NCBI GenBank assembly: GCA_018136815.1
Contig: CM030933.1
Span: forward strand, 7,256,676 to 7,320,675
Length of the DNA stretch: 64,000 nt
Source: Isochrysis galbana
Lineage: Eukaryota > Haptophyta > Isochrysidales > Isochrysidaceae
Direction: 5' to 3'
Positions 11,001 through 20,200 of the stretch are shown in pieces. The stretch's first letter is position 1, and each line of letters starts with the position of its first letter. The position numbers and the translations under genes were made by a program. The notes beneath the pieces were generated by a model, which did not search any database, was not told the origin of the DNA, and saw only the letters and a program-made list of their open reading frames with translations.

Positions 11001-11866
11001 AGCTCAATCCGGGCACGAGTGCATAAATTCGTGCGTTCCAGCAGAAAGAGGTGAAGTACATGCTGGAGCGTGGAGTTCAGCTAAGTAGACAAAGGCTTGA
11101 CTCACCGATGTGCCCCACTCGCTTCAAGTACCGGCATCCAGCCAGTTGCTCGTGCTGCACGACGTGCTCGCGCCACATCTGTCGAAGTTGCAATTGACCA
11201 CGACTGCCCAGCTATTGAATGTAAGTTCTCAAGCAAGGTGTGTACCAAGCCAGCACGTGGCCTTGGATCGTGAAGTGTTGTCTCATCTGTGGCTTCTACA
11301 GGTGGAACCTTTCCCTCTTGCTCGACGACGATGAGCCCCGCCGATTCAGATGGTGCAGGACCCAAGGCCGGACGTGAGTGTGGAATACAGACATGCTCCT
11401 GTCGCATGGTCTTGGGTGCATGGTCTACTTCCCGGACGCTTGCACCGCTAGGCTCTCCCTCACCCACATTGGCTCCATCAGCAGAGAGCTGCACTGTTGT
11501 AGCAGTATCTTGCCGTGTCGATGCATCTGCACCAAGAGCAGAAGTATCGCCTGGTTCTTCAAATTTGTGCCTCTTGCGTGAGGGTGTCCCATTTGACGAG
11601 CACCGCTTCAGGCTATTGTGTACAGGTTGGACCTTGACGTACTTGGGAAGGACTTGCACCTCCTGATCTCCGTCATCGTACTGCACGTCGCACCTCCCAT
11701 CCTGATGCACTTGGGTGATAGTGCCGGAGTACCAGTGGGTGCCGGAGGAGCCGAAGCTGGAGGCACCGAAGCGCGCCTTCACACGCTGCCCGACGGCCAG
11801 CTGCTCTGTTGCTACCTCGACGGGGGGCGCCACGTCGTGCAGCAGATAGTGCACCTCGCGCTCCAT
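8087..11866 (-). CDS. DGCR8/Pasha-like Microprocessor RNA-binding protein with N-terminal Tudor-like domain
   Basis: Eight exons (11866-11106, 10909-10564, 10232-10053, 9951-9655, 9539-9408, 9297-9100, 8910-8782, 8626-8087), all joined at GT-AG sites, give 2583 nt, or 860 aa. Introns 2-7 are phase 0 and intron 1 is phase 2. The Tudor-like domain spans residues ~23-80 (VGQRVKARF, HWYSGTI, DVQYDDGD), followed by a basic stretch (RKRHK). The DGCR8 WW-like/Rhed region comes next: LPCGWLQ (363-369) runs across an intron into RHQSGAPCWIHLASRV and SRP (to 392), matching the DGCR8 pattern LPxGWL..H.SG.P...H..SRV...SRP. dsRBD1 (~517-586: ILSEFCSK, NPFMASVV, TTKKASKQ, AAREAMRIL) and dsRBD2 (~640-721: KTPVMVLQEH, KKKAKQAAALEML, PHVNTWGEL) follow the DGCR8 spacing almost residue for residue. 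The family binds the pri-miRNA hairpin with Drosha in the nucleus. The last exon's C-terminal part is uncertain, because a further intron is possible. Confidence 0.85.
10233..10563 (-). other. Intron 3-side landmark of the DGCR8-like gene (331 bp)
   Basis: This is the second intron of the DGCR8-like gene, longer than its other introns (101-196 bp). It splits the WW-like motif exactly between CAG (GWLQ) and GTG (VRHQSG). Donor GTGTGT and acceptor CCGTCTAG are on the minus strand. Short open frames inside it are not coding, because the motif is contiguous only when this segment is removed. Confidence 0.8.
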
Positions 11867-11929
11867 CGCCCGCGCGCCAAATCGATCGGGTTGACGGCAC
11901 AGCCGCTCGCGAGCGCGAGAAGAAGCAGA

Positions 11930-12562
11930 CTGGGCTCCTCCCCCCCCCCAAAGGGGTAGCCCAAAATATCCGGATATATCTCCGGGATATTTGATATTTG
12001 GGCAGATTTTTGGGAATGAGGTAGCTGTGGATATTTCAAGGATATTTGGGCGCGTCTGGGCCCCCCAACGCAAAAGAAAACTTGCCGGCGCGTGTGCGCG
12101 GGGTGAGAGGGCGACGTGAGGCTGGCGCTACCATGCGTACGAGGTGAGACTAGTAGATACTTATACTTAATTATAATTAATAAAATGATTCGTTACCGTA
12201 ATTCCGTAATAAAGACTTCTAACTTCTGTCTTCTATGCCATCACGTAGTCGTAGCCACTGTCCATCATGGGGGGTGTGGCGCGGTGCGGCGGTATGGCGG
12301 TGTGGCTGCATTCTCCCGCCTCCGGCCTATGCCCGGTCGCGAACCGCGAACGCGCGGCTTACCCTTACCGCATTCGCACCGCCGTCACTCAGGTTCACGC
12401 CGCTCGACTCACTCATGTCGCTCCGCGCCACGCAGGAACGCCGACACAAATTTCGGCGATTAGCCGAGGCGCGCTCTGAGCGATCCTAGCGACTCGGACG
12501 AGTCGCGCCGCGGCGAGACCATCTTATTGGACGAGAGGAGCGCGGCAGCGGGACCGTGGTGA
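11930..12562. promoter_or_regulatory. Divergent upstream region between DGCR8-like gene and disrupted plus-strand ORF
   Basis: 11960-12065 is an AT-rich island with five near-copies of GATATTT/GGATAT (AAATATCCGGATATATC, CGGGATATTTGATATTTGGG, GATATTTCAAGGATATTTGG), flanked by GGGCT/AGCCC and GGGCCC. It sits just upstream of the minus-strand start at 11866 and about 500 bp upstream of the plus-strand ORF at 12563, so it may be promoter DNA. A transposon end is an alternative. 12150-12190 is an AT-rich stretch (TTATAATTAATAAAATG). Confidence 0.35.
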
Positions 12563-12723
12563 ATGAACAATGAGATTGAAGAGACGACGACCGGGCGTGC
12601 CTCGACCCCGATTCCAACTATCCCATTGAAGATAGGACTGCAAGTACTCCACGAGACGTTCGGCAATGGTGTGATCACCAAGATCACCGCGTCACGACGC
12701 CTGCGTCGCATTGGAACAAGAAA
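12563..12723 (+). pseudogene. 5' part of an ORF disrupted by the Rep-B pair
   Basis: The frame starts at ATG 12563 and contains GLQVLHETFGNGVITKI. This resembles the small beta-barrel motif (V.H..FG.G.V..I) found at the end of several helicases and in related Tudor/KOW-like domains. The retroposon enters at 12724, within codons for a basic stretch (SRRLRRIGTR). If the two retroposons are removed and the flipped spacer is turned back, the frame stays open through the spacer and across the right flank at 14696. A host gene therefore probably existed here. Its full extent and function are unknown. Confidence 0.45.
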
Positions 12724-13652
12724 TAATAATAATCTATCTGAGCATTAGTACCACTACTCTCACTAGCCCGGTACTAACACGACAGCCCTCAGCGCACCTG
12801 CCCGTACACCTTGGCGCGTGCTGTTGTCACAGATACATACTCCTATGCACCCTTCCACATCTCCCCCCTCGCAGGCCCCCGGCTCCCATTCTAACTCCCC
12901 ACAAGTTAAAATGAGGGAAAACCCATTGAGGCGGTCCGGTCGACGCCGGCCGACTCTCCGGGAAAAAGCACCGGGGGGGGGGGAGGAACCTCTCGTCAAA
13001 AAAGGAGAACGGCCCTTACAGCTCGCGCCGCGAGCGGTCCTCGAAGAAATAAATGTCTGCGCCCCCCGATACCTGCCACAGGGACGTCTTGAGCCACTCC
13101 CTTCTTCTCGCCTCTCCTGTCGCCAGCCGCCCCCCTTCGCCCGTTTGCTAACGCAAACGGGGCTCGTTTCTCACCACACTCCATCGGGGGGGGTGCAAAT
13201 CCCCCCCTCTCCCTCGTTCCATTCTCTTCCGCCCCGGTCCCTGCGGCGCGTCGCCATGCGGCGCGCCATGGCCTGCTCTCAGAGGTCCTTCAGGGGCGCC
13301 CAGAGGGCCAGCAAGGGCAGCTCAGGGGGCAGTGGAGGCTGGGGCTCAGCCCCTGGCCCCTCCTGCCTCTCCCTCGCTCGCCTCGCTGGCCTTGGGTGCC
13401 GCCCTGAGGCCCCTGTCTGCCTGGCGACCAGGGATGGGGGGGGGAGTCAGTACGAGAGCAGGCCCATGCGGGTCTGGGAGTGCGGCTCGCGGCCCGCGCC
13501 CACTAGGGGTCTGGGCTGTATTGATGAGTGCCCTGCCCCTGCCAGAGGGCAGGGGCTGGGGTTGAATGTACGGGCCCACCCCGGGGGGTGTCCGCAATGG
13601 AGAGAGGGGGGCGCGAGGCCCCCATTGACCCCCACTTATAAAAGTAGGTTGA
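12724..13652 (+). mobile_element. Rep-B retroposon, left copy of an inverted pair
   Basis: This ~929-bp non-coding GC-rich element starts with a TAATAATAAT tract and ends CTTATAAAAGTAGGTT. It is a near-perfect inverted match to 13748-14678, with scattered substitutions (for example the base before TTTGCTAACGC), so the arms are two real copies rather than a read artefact. Left outer flank GCATTGGAACAAGAAA (12708-12723) recurs inverted in the spacer at 13732-13747. The long open frames seen on both strands come from biased composition. Confidence 0.85.
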
Positions 13653-13747
13653 GAGAGTTTTACCTGGATCAAGATGTTGGGCAGTGTGGTCAGATCCACC
13701 GATCCACCCAGTCACAACCCACAACGCGGCCTTTCTTGTTCCAATGC
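13653..13747. other. Spacer inverted between the two Rep-B copies
   Basis: This ~95-bp unique segment is bounded by the two target-site duplications in inverted sense: GAGAGTTTTACCTGGAT at 13653-13669, whose partner ATCCAGGTAAAACTCTC lies at 14679-14695, and TTTCTTGTTCCAATGC at 13732-13747, whose partner lies at 12708-12723. Turning the spacer round places each duplication directly on both sides of one Rep-B copy. Confidence 0.85.
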
Positions 13748-14678
13748 ACAACCTACTTTTATAAGTGGGGGTCAATGGGGGCCTCGCGCCCCCCTCTCTC
13801 CATTGCGGACACCCCCCGGGGTGGGCCCGTACATTCAACCCCAGCCCCTGCCCTCTGGCAGGGGCAGGGCACTCATCAATACAGCCCAGACCCCTAGTGG
13901 GCGCGGGCCGCGAGCCGCACTCCCAGGCCCGCATGGGCCTGCTCTCGTACTGACTCCCCCCCCCATCCCTGGTCGCCAGGCAGACAGGGGCCTCAGGGCG
14001 GCACCCAAGGCCAGCGAGGCGAGCGAGGGAGAGGCAGGGGGGGCCAGAGGCTGAGCCCCAGCCTCCACTGCCCCCTGAGCTGCCCTTGCTGGCCCTCTGG
14101 GCGCCCCTGAAGGACCTCTGAGAGCAGGCCATGGCGCGCCGCATGGCGACGCGCCGCAGGGACCGGGGCGGAAGAGAATGGAACGAGGGAGAGGGGGGGA
14201 TTTGCACCCCCCCCCGATGGAGTGTGGTGAGAAACGAGCCCCGTTTGCGTTAGCAAATGGGCGAAGGGGGGCGGCTGGCGACAGGAGAGGCGAGAAGAAG
14301 GGAGTGGCTCAAGACGTCCCTGTGGCAGGTATCGGGGGGCGCAGACATTTATTTCTTCGAGGACCGCTCGCGGCGCGAGCTGTAAGGGCCGTTCTCCTTT
14401 TTTGACGAGAGGTTCCTCCCCCCCCCCCCCGGTGCTTTTTCCCGGAGAGTCGGCCGGCGTCGACCGGACCGCCTCAATGGGTTTTCCCTCATTTTAACTT
14501 GTGGGGAGTTAGAATGGGAGCCGGGGGCCTGCGAGGGGGGAGATGCGGAAGGGTGCATAGGAGTATGTATCTGTGACAACAGCACGCGCCAAGGTGTACG
14601 GGCAGGTGCGCTGAGGGCTGTCGTGTTAGTACCGGGCTAGTGAGAGTAGTGGTACTAATGCTCAGATAGATTATTATT
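13748..14678 (-). mobile_element. Rep-B retroposon, right copy of an inverted pair
   Basis: This copy is the inverted partner of 12724-13652. Its tail tract ATTATTATTAT lies at 14671-14680 next to the 17-bp duplication ATCCAGGTAAAACTCTC. The 3' ~150 bp (GGGCAGGGGCTGGGGTTGA, GGGCCCACCCCGGGGGGTGT) is shared with the repeat at 23577-23710, showing a wider family. Confidence 0.85.
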
Positions 14679-14695
14679 ATCCAGGTAAAACTCTC

Positions 14696-15009
14696 GTAAA
14701 AGAAAAAGAGAGAAGCGGATGGGTCACTGCGTTGAGTCCTACGGTCTGCCGCGCCGACCGCCGATTCTACACCTTCTTGTCCGGACGGGTGTGGTCAAAT
14801 CCTGTCTCCTTGCTCGCCAACATTCTGGTTTCTGGTTGTTTCTCGTCGTTTCTCGCTCCTTCTCGCTTCTCGTTTTCTTTTTCTTCCGTTTAGCTCCGCC
14901 CATGCCCATGCATCTTGTTCTGTTTTTAGCTTTCCCTCTCGTTGTCTCCCTCGCGCGGACGCTCGAATTCTAGCAAGGGGGTGTGTCGCATCCGCGATCG
15001 ACCTTTTTT
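14696..15009. other. Right flank of Rep-B pair and LTR terminus relic
   Basis: 14696-14970 continues an open plus-strand frame in register with the disrupted ORF once the insertions are removed; it ends at 14973. TGTCGCATCCGCGATCGAC at 14984-15002 is the reverse complement of the LTR-like terminus at 441-459. Confidence 0.4.
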
Positions 15010-15730
15010 TTATATAAAACCTTTTAATTAATTAATTTCTTAATAGTCTCACCGCACACGCGGCCGCGGACCCTCTACTTTCTACTCGCGCAGCAAAACT
15101 TTCTACACCCCCTCTCTCCCGGCCCTTTCCCCCCCGCCATCAGGCGACTCCCCCCGTGCACTACTAGGGGGATAGGGGAAAAGGGCTTAGATATGGTCGG
15201 TGGCCCGCGCCCCCCCCCGGTGATCCGTTCCCCCCTTCCTCCTATGCCTACCGGGCTGGCGGCGTCCTCAGCCCCGACTTCTCCTGTAAACAGGTGCGGG
15301 ACTTACATAATTTTCGGTGAGCGGAGCCCTCGCTCCGCCCACCCCCTTCTCCGCGCTCTCTCTCCCCTCTCCTGCAGGCACGCGCGATGGCGTGCCTGCG
15401 ACAGGCCTGCAGCTGCCTCTGGCGCCCCCTGGAGGCTCCTGGAGGCCAGCTCAGGGGGCATAGGAGGCTGGGGCTGGGCCTTGGTCTCCCCTGCCTCGCC
15501 CTCGCTGGCGCTCCTGGGCCTCAGGGCCCCCCACTCTGCACCTGTCTGCCTGTCGAACAGGGGGGGAGGGGGGGTTGGAGCGATGGGCTGGCCACGACAG
15601 GCCAGGACGCGCGAGGCAGGCGAGCCTGCCACTGAGAGAGTGGGTCAGCAGGGCAGTGGGCTCCTGGCAAGCCATCAGGCGTGCCAGGAGCATGGGTGCT
15701 TCCTCCCCCATGGCAGGGGAGGATTGAAAA
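15010..15730 (+). repeat. Rep-A retroposon, near-complete copy
   Basis: This copy matches the complete element at 63182-63936 (inverted) along its length. Shared blocks are CTTAATAGTCTCACCGCACA, CGACTCCCCCCGTGCACTAC, GGGCTTAGATATGGTC, CCTGTAAACAGGTGCGGGAC, GGCACGCGCGATGGCGTGCC and CTTCCTCCCCCATGGCAGGG. It stops at GGAGGATTG, where an A10 run and a Rep-D copy begin. Confidence 0.8.
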
Positions 15731-16255
15731 AAAAAAGATCTGAAGATTGAGGGCTACACACCTATCGCTACTCGGCCTCTACCTCTACCTCCACATAGCG
15801 GACATCGCCCTTTCATCCCCTCCCTCCGTTTCCTCCCCTTCCCCCCCTCGTTCCTTTGTCTTCGGTGTCGGGGGTGCGGCCCTGGTACACTACCATACTA
15901 CCATGGGCCCGGTTACGGACGCGTGTTCAGGGCAGGCCTATTGGATTTTTCACTCGTGGCACTTTTTTCTCGGTCATCCTTATGGTGCTCACGTGACTTG
16001 GGGTGTGTTTTGGATTTGTGCTTAGCTCTATCTGAGCTCGATTTCTGTGTTGTTTGTTTAGTTGTTTGCTTGATTCGGCTCCGAGCCCGCATCCGAGGCA
16101 GTCTTTATCATATATTCTACCCCTAGCCATGAGGCTAGCGCCCGCAGCTCCGCGCTAGGAATGAGGTTACCTTTGGCACTCAGGTCGATTCTCTTTTTGG
16201 GTTGTCGTCCCAAGCCAGCTTGGGCTATGCGCACGCACGGTGTCTCCATGGCCTT
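15731..16255 (+). repeat. Rep-D retroposon, long copy
   Basis: The A-run is followed by GATCTGAAGATTGAGGGCTA and CACACCT, then the CTCGTTCCTTTGTCTTCGGT block, GGCCCTGGTACACTACC, CGCAGCTCCGCGCTAGG and TTTTTGGGTTGTCGTCCCAA. It is homologous in the opposite sense to 2775-3335. It abuts the truncated end of Rep-A directly, so one inserted into or next to the other. Confidence 0.75.
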
Positions 16256-17030
16256 AGCGGAAAAAGCCTTGACGGCGTCTCCCTCGGGCGCGGGGGAAAG
16301 CAGAGAAAAAAGTTGTTATGCTCTATGATAATTTTAAAACAATTTAATTTTAAAACAATGCTCTATAATACAACTGTGGACATTTGATCGCTCAATTCGA
16401 CTGATGTCCCACAATTGACGGAACGACACCTTCGCGCTGGGAGCATCAAACATCAAATTAATCCAACATCTTAGATTCCAAGTTGTTCTGTCATATATGA
16501 TATCATATATGATATCTCAGTATTAGTTGCTCTAGACCTGATCCTGAGTGTCACATGACAAGACTAGAGGCTACAATTCAACTAGTTTTACTCGTACAAG
16601 TTCGGGCGCGGGAAATACCGGCGCTCCCAGCTCCGAGCCCCCCCCCCCCCCCAATGGCCGCCAACCTGATGTGCAGCAACGATGGCGGCGGCGACGACAT
16701 CACACCGCCGTGGACTGGGGGCGGCGCCATGTGGAGACGCTCCAGGGGTGCCGCTGTGGGAGCTTGAAATGGTTAGTCATCGAGCAGCAGCATGCAGCAT
16801 CCGATTCTAAGTGCTGAGTAAGAAGATTTTTATCATAATGGCGGGTTTATAAGTGTAGATGTTTGGAGCAAGTATCATATGATATCATATATATGTATGA
16901 CATCATACTCAGTTCCATGTTCCATGGCAAGTGTCATATGACGGTATGACGGAACAACTTGGCTTAGATTTAACCCCGCATGCCCCATTCTCTGTCTTCA
17001 TGTTTCATGTCACTTGCTTGGTAATAGCCT
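16256..17030. other. AT-richer spacer with nested palindromes
   Basis: No gene is supported. CATATATGATATCATATATG near 16492-16512 is a perfect palindrome. A related CATATGATATCATATATATG lies at 16877-16896, and TTCCATGTTCCATGG near 16913-16926. The ~400 bp between the palindromes could be a small inverted-repeat element, but no duplicated target site was found. A run of about 17 C lies near 16640-16653. Confidence 0.4.
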
Positions 17031-17333
17031 CCTCTTCATTCAATCAAAAAAAAAATATTCTTGAAGATGCCTACTACTTTGCTATCCTCCGCCCCGCGCC
17101 TTGGGGGCTGCCCCTGACATCGCCCTTGCCCCACCCTCTCTCCCCTTTCGCACCCCCCCTCGGTCCTTTTTGTTCGGTTTCGGGGGGTCGACCCATGTGC
17201 ACTACTTTGGGTCTGGCGTCAGGGGGGGGGGGGCGGGCCTTTCGGCTCGCCGTTGCTGTGAGGCGCTTTGGGTTGCGACTCTTTGTGGGGGCCCAGCCTT
17301 GCGGCTTTCCCCTATTCCTCTTCATTCAATCAA
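17031..17333 (+). mobile_element. Rep-D retroposon flanked by 17-bp target-site duplications
   Basis: The 269-bp body at 17048-17316 is bracketed by CCTCTTCATTCAATCAA at 17031-17047 and again at 17317-17333. The body begins with an A-run and TATTCTTGAAGATGCC. It carries the Rep-D core (GACATCGCCCTTGCCCCACC, CGGTCCTTTTTGTTCGGTTT, ATGTGCACTACTTTGGG). A long perfect duplication and variable length suit LINE-machinery retroposition. Confidence 0.85.
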
Positions 17334-17548
17334 CCTCAACTAGGCAACCAGTAGGTGCAGGGTGACGACGCAGGAATGTTACATGTTTAGGATGCCGCCG
17401 ACTTAGGCGAAGAATTGTTGCTGGCCTATGTCTTTGACGCTTGAGCACATTTCAGCCTCGAAGGTAAGCTTGTACCTTTCTCGGGAATGGCAACGATTGG
17501 GAGAATCAGGGTTTGTTTCGCCTTTGGCGATGGTGATGGGGGAGCGTC

Positions 17549-17692
17549 AGAGTTTTATTGTTGTGTTAGTATAACCTTAGTGCTGCGGGACCGTAGTCTC
17601 GACGGCAACGGAGCCCCTACCCCGCGATGGGGGTGTGCGCGGTTGGCGCATGGCTCGTCCGGTGTATGTGGCTAGGGATGCTAGCTAACAAG
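17549..17692 (+). repeat. Rep-E dispersed repeat, copy 1
   Basis: The segments AGTATAACCTTAGTGCT, CGGCAACGGAGCCCCT, CCCCGCGATGGGGG, GCATGGCTCGT and GGTGTATGTGGCT recur in the same order and strand at 60055-60232. The ~145-bp unit is non-coding and could be a SINE; no complete Pol III A/B box pair was recognised. Confidence 0.7.
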
Positions 17693-17832
17693 ATGTCATA
17701 CGACGCTATACGTTCTAACGGGAGGAGTCCTATGCCCACTCAGACATGTTGGCAAACAAGCTAGCTGATCGAGCCTGGAGCCATGTGCAGTCTACTATAA
17801 AATTCAACAAAACTCGACTGAGACCTGCAGAG

Positions 17833-18033
<201 letters not shown>

Positions 18034-18182
18034 ACAGATTACAGAGTACAGAGTAGACTAGACTCCAAGTCTCTAGAGCTCTACGTCACCAAATTGTTTT
18101 CTCTCTCTGGTGGCTGGCTACCGGGGCCGCCCCGCTCCCGGCTCGCCTCGCCCTCGCGCCCGGCGGCCGCGTGCTAGCTAGC

Positions 18183-19064
18183 ATGTCAGCCCGCGCCAGA
18201 GACGATGACTCGGATGACGAGCCACCTGAAGCCGTCTCCCTCTCGACTGGTCGCAATGCCGCGCGCCAAAAGCGTGACGTCGAGGCGCAATCCGCGAAAG
18301 ACAGCAGGTGAACCTTGGCCTTTCCGTAGCCTGCTTCATGCAATCGAGTTCAATTGCTAACCTTCTTCTCATTGGCCTGGCAGCACGAAGAAGCAGGTGA
18401 AGGCGGTCGTGGAGAGACAGCAACAGCTAGTGCGTGCCGACCTGCGCAATGCAGACCTTCTGCCGGCGGAACTCTTGGCCGATCTGCCTGAAGATCAGCT
18501 GTCACACCGCATCAAGCATACGAATGCAACATCCCAAAGTGGAGATCAACGGCGCACTCAATCAGTTTCGAAAGCGGCCGCAACTCGACGGCTCAGCAGT
18601 TCTTCTACCCGCCGTTCGAACGGGCCCCACAAGGTGTTGGATGCGAGGTGCGCCGACGAGTCTCCCAGTCTTTTTGCGAAATCTACCCCCTTTCCCTTGT
18701 GTGCTAAATCCTATTCTCTTGAACGCTTAGGGGCAATGTGGAGTTCGCGGTGGTATCTGACCAGCATAAAGGTCTCATTGCTCAGCCCAATGTCGCGGAT
18801 TTTGTGCGAGAAGGGCTGCTAGGATCAGGACGAGTGAAACGGACGTCGGCATTGACGATAGCAGCTTTGAAGCCATCCACGTCTAGGAGCGGGGCACGCT
18901 TTATGGCGGCCCAAAATTATGCCGCCGTCCAGCCAGATACCAACACCAGAGCCCTCGGTCCAAGTAAGGCGAGTCGTCGGCGCAAACGACGCGCACAGCC
19001 AGTTTTCATATCGGCAACACCTACAGCGCTGGAACGGAGGGCGGCTAAGATTATGCGTGGTTAA
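18183..19064 (+). CDS. Small basic protein, possibly nucleolar/ribosome-biogenesis
   Basis: Three exons (18183-18307, 18384-18647, 18731-19064) join at GT-AG sites with matching phases to give 723 nt, or 240 aa. Introns are 76 and 83 bp. The N terminus is acidic-basic (RARDDDSDDEPPE). The middle contains KKQVKAVVERQQQLVRADL and LPAELLADLPED. After a basic Ser/Arg linker comes GNVEFAVVS, and the C terminus is strongly basic (SRRRKRRAQP). The order LPxExL ... NVEFxVV ... basic tail recalls U3 snoRNA-associated (Utp16-like) proteins of the SSU processome, but the match is weak. I would call it a hypothetical basic protein with a likely nuclear or nucleolar location. The GA microsatellite lies 150 bp upstream, in the promoter region. 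Confidence 0.7.
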
Positions 19065-19993
19065 GTGCTTTGTGTGGACGGGTGTGGATGGTTGGATGCG
19101 GGAGGAGGGGGAGAGTTTTTCTTCAATAATTGCCCCGAAACACCAGTGTGAGTGAACTGCAGGCACATGTCACAACGCACGTACATTGTGCGGAGTTTCA
19201 TGAGTTCTTCACAGTTGTGCTATGTGCTGCACACAGGACACACCCATAGGTGTGGCGTTTGTAATTCTAGTACGTAAGTAAGCAGCAGCCCATGCGGCGG
19301 CATGGCGCACAGACGCTAATGCGCTTACTACTAACTAACCAGTTTAGAAGTTGGAGCAAGGCCGATCTCTGTCGTGGATATGGCTTGCGAGGCGCGCCGG
19401 CAGCTACCGCGCAACGCGGTTGTGGATGAGGACGTTTGACGTTTGACGGGGTAGCTCACCGGTCACTGGGGATGATCATTGCTCAATGCTGTAATTGTGT
19501 CAGAGCAACGCTGATCTCACTCTTAAAGATAACCTGCGAGGGCGCGCCGGCAGCTAGCGCGGAACGCGGTTCTTGCGGGGAGCTCATGGAGCTTTCCTCG
19601 GGACCCATAGTGGAAGTGACTACGGGCATTGATTGCGAACGACGCACGGAGGGCGCGGAAGTGCAAAAGGAGGCTTGTGGGGGGGGTTCTGGCAGTCGAC
19701 TGGGGATGCCTCAGGCGCGTGCTGGACTTGTATTGACTCTTTGACTCGGGGTATAGACTCGGAAACTCGGGGGGACTCTCGCTGGGGAACATGAACATGG
19801 AGGGCGGAGGGACTCGACGAAGTTGCTACAACACTACAAAAAACACTCACGAGAAACACCAAAACCAACGACCTTGGACCTTGACCTTGGGCTCAGAATA
19901 AAACTAACGTCAACACTCCGCAATCATACGATGAACAAACCCCTCCCGCGCAGCGAAGGCTGAGGTCGCGATCGCTCGTCATACCGATTCTCG
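19065..19993. other. Spacer with an imperfect ~70-bp direct repeat
   Basis: 19351-19420 and 19503-19573 share GAGCAA.GC.GATCTC, then TGCGAGG, GCGCGCCGGCAGCTA and CGCGNAACGCGGTT. The two units lie ~152 bp apart in the same orientation. No gene is supported. Confidence 0.6.
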
Positions 19994-20200
19994 ATGGCCT
20001 GTTTCTCACCTTCCTCTTGTGCCATCGGGCTACCGGGGAAGCCTGAGGGGAATCCTCAAGGGCAGTCGAAAGGGCAGCCTAAACAGTCTACGCGGAACAC
20101 TGACGATCAGTCAAGCAAAGATATTATATCAATGATGAAGACTGGAAACGCATTATTACAGAAGATTTATAAGAAGTATAACGCTACAAAAGAACGTTAA
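19994..20200 (+). CDS. Small ORF, hypothetical
   Basis: This 68-aa frame is rich in Gly, Gln, Lys and Ser (GKPEGNPQGQSKGQPKQS), followed by a helical basic end (MMKTGNALLQKIYKKYN). Composition differs from the shadow frames of this GC-rich window, but there is no family match. Further exons might follow: an AG at 20221 opens a short GC-rich frame. Low confidence. Confidence 0.25.
   Translation: MACFSPSSCAIGLPGKPEGNPQGQSKGQPKQSTRNTDDQSSKDIISMMKTGNALLQKIYKKYNATKER

Noticed and set aside
13653..13747. Palindrome as a missed-adapter or hairpin sequencing artefact
   Set aside because: The arms differ at scattered bases and each has its own target-site duplication, which an artefact would not create.
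12818..14585. Long open frames on both strands across the palindromic region (for example 359, 234 and 126 codons)
   Set aside because: They translate a GC-rich inverted retroposon, repeat each other in mirror image, are Pro/Arg/Gly-rich and lack any motif.
16170..16200. tRNA-like B box (AGGTCGATTCT) inside Rep-D
   Set aside because: No matching A box at the right distance and no cloverleaf can be drawn.
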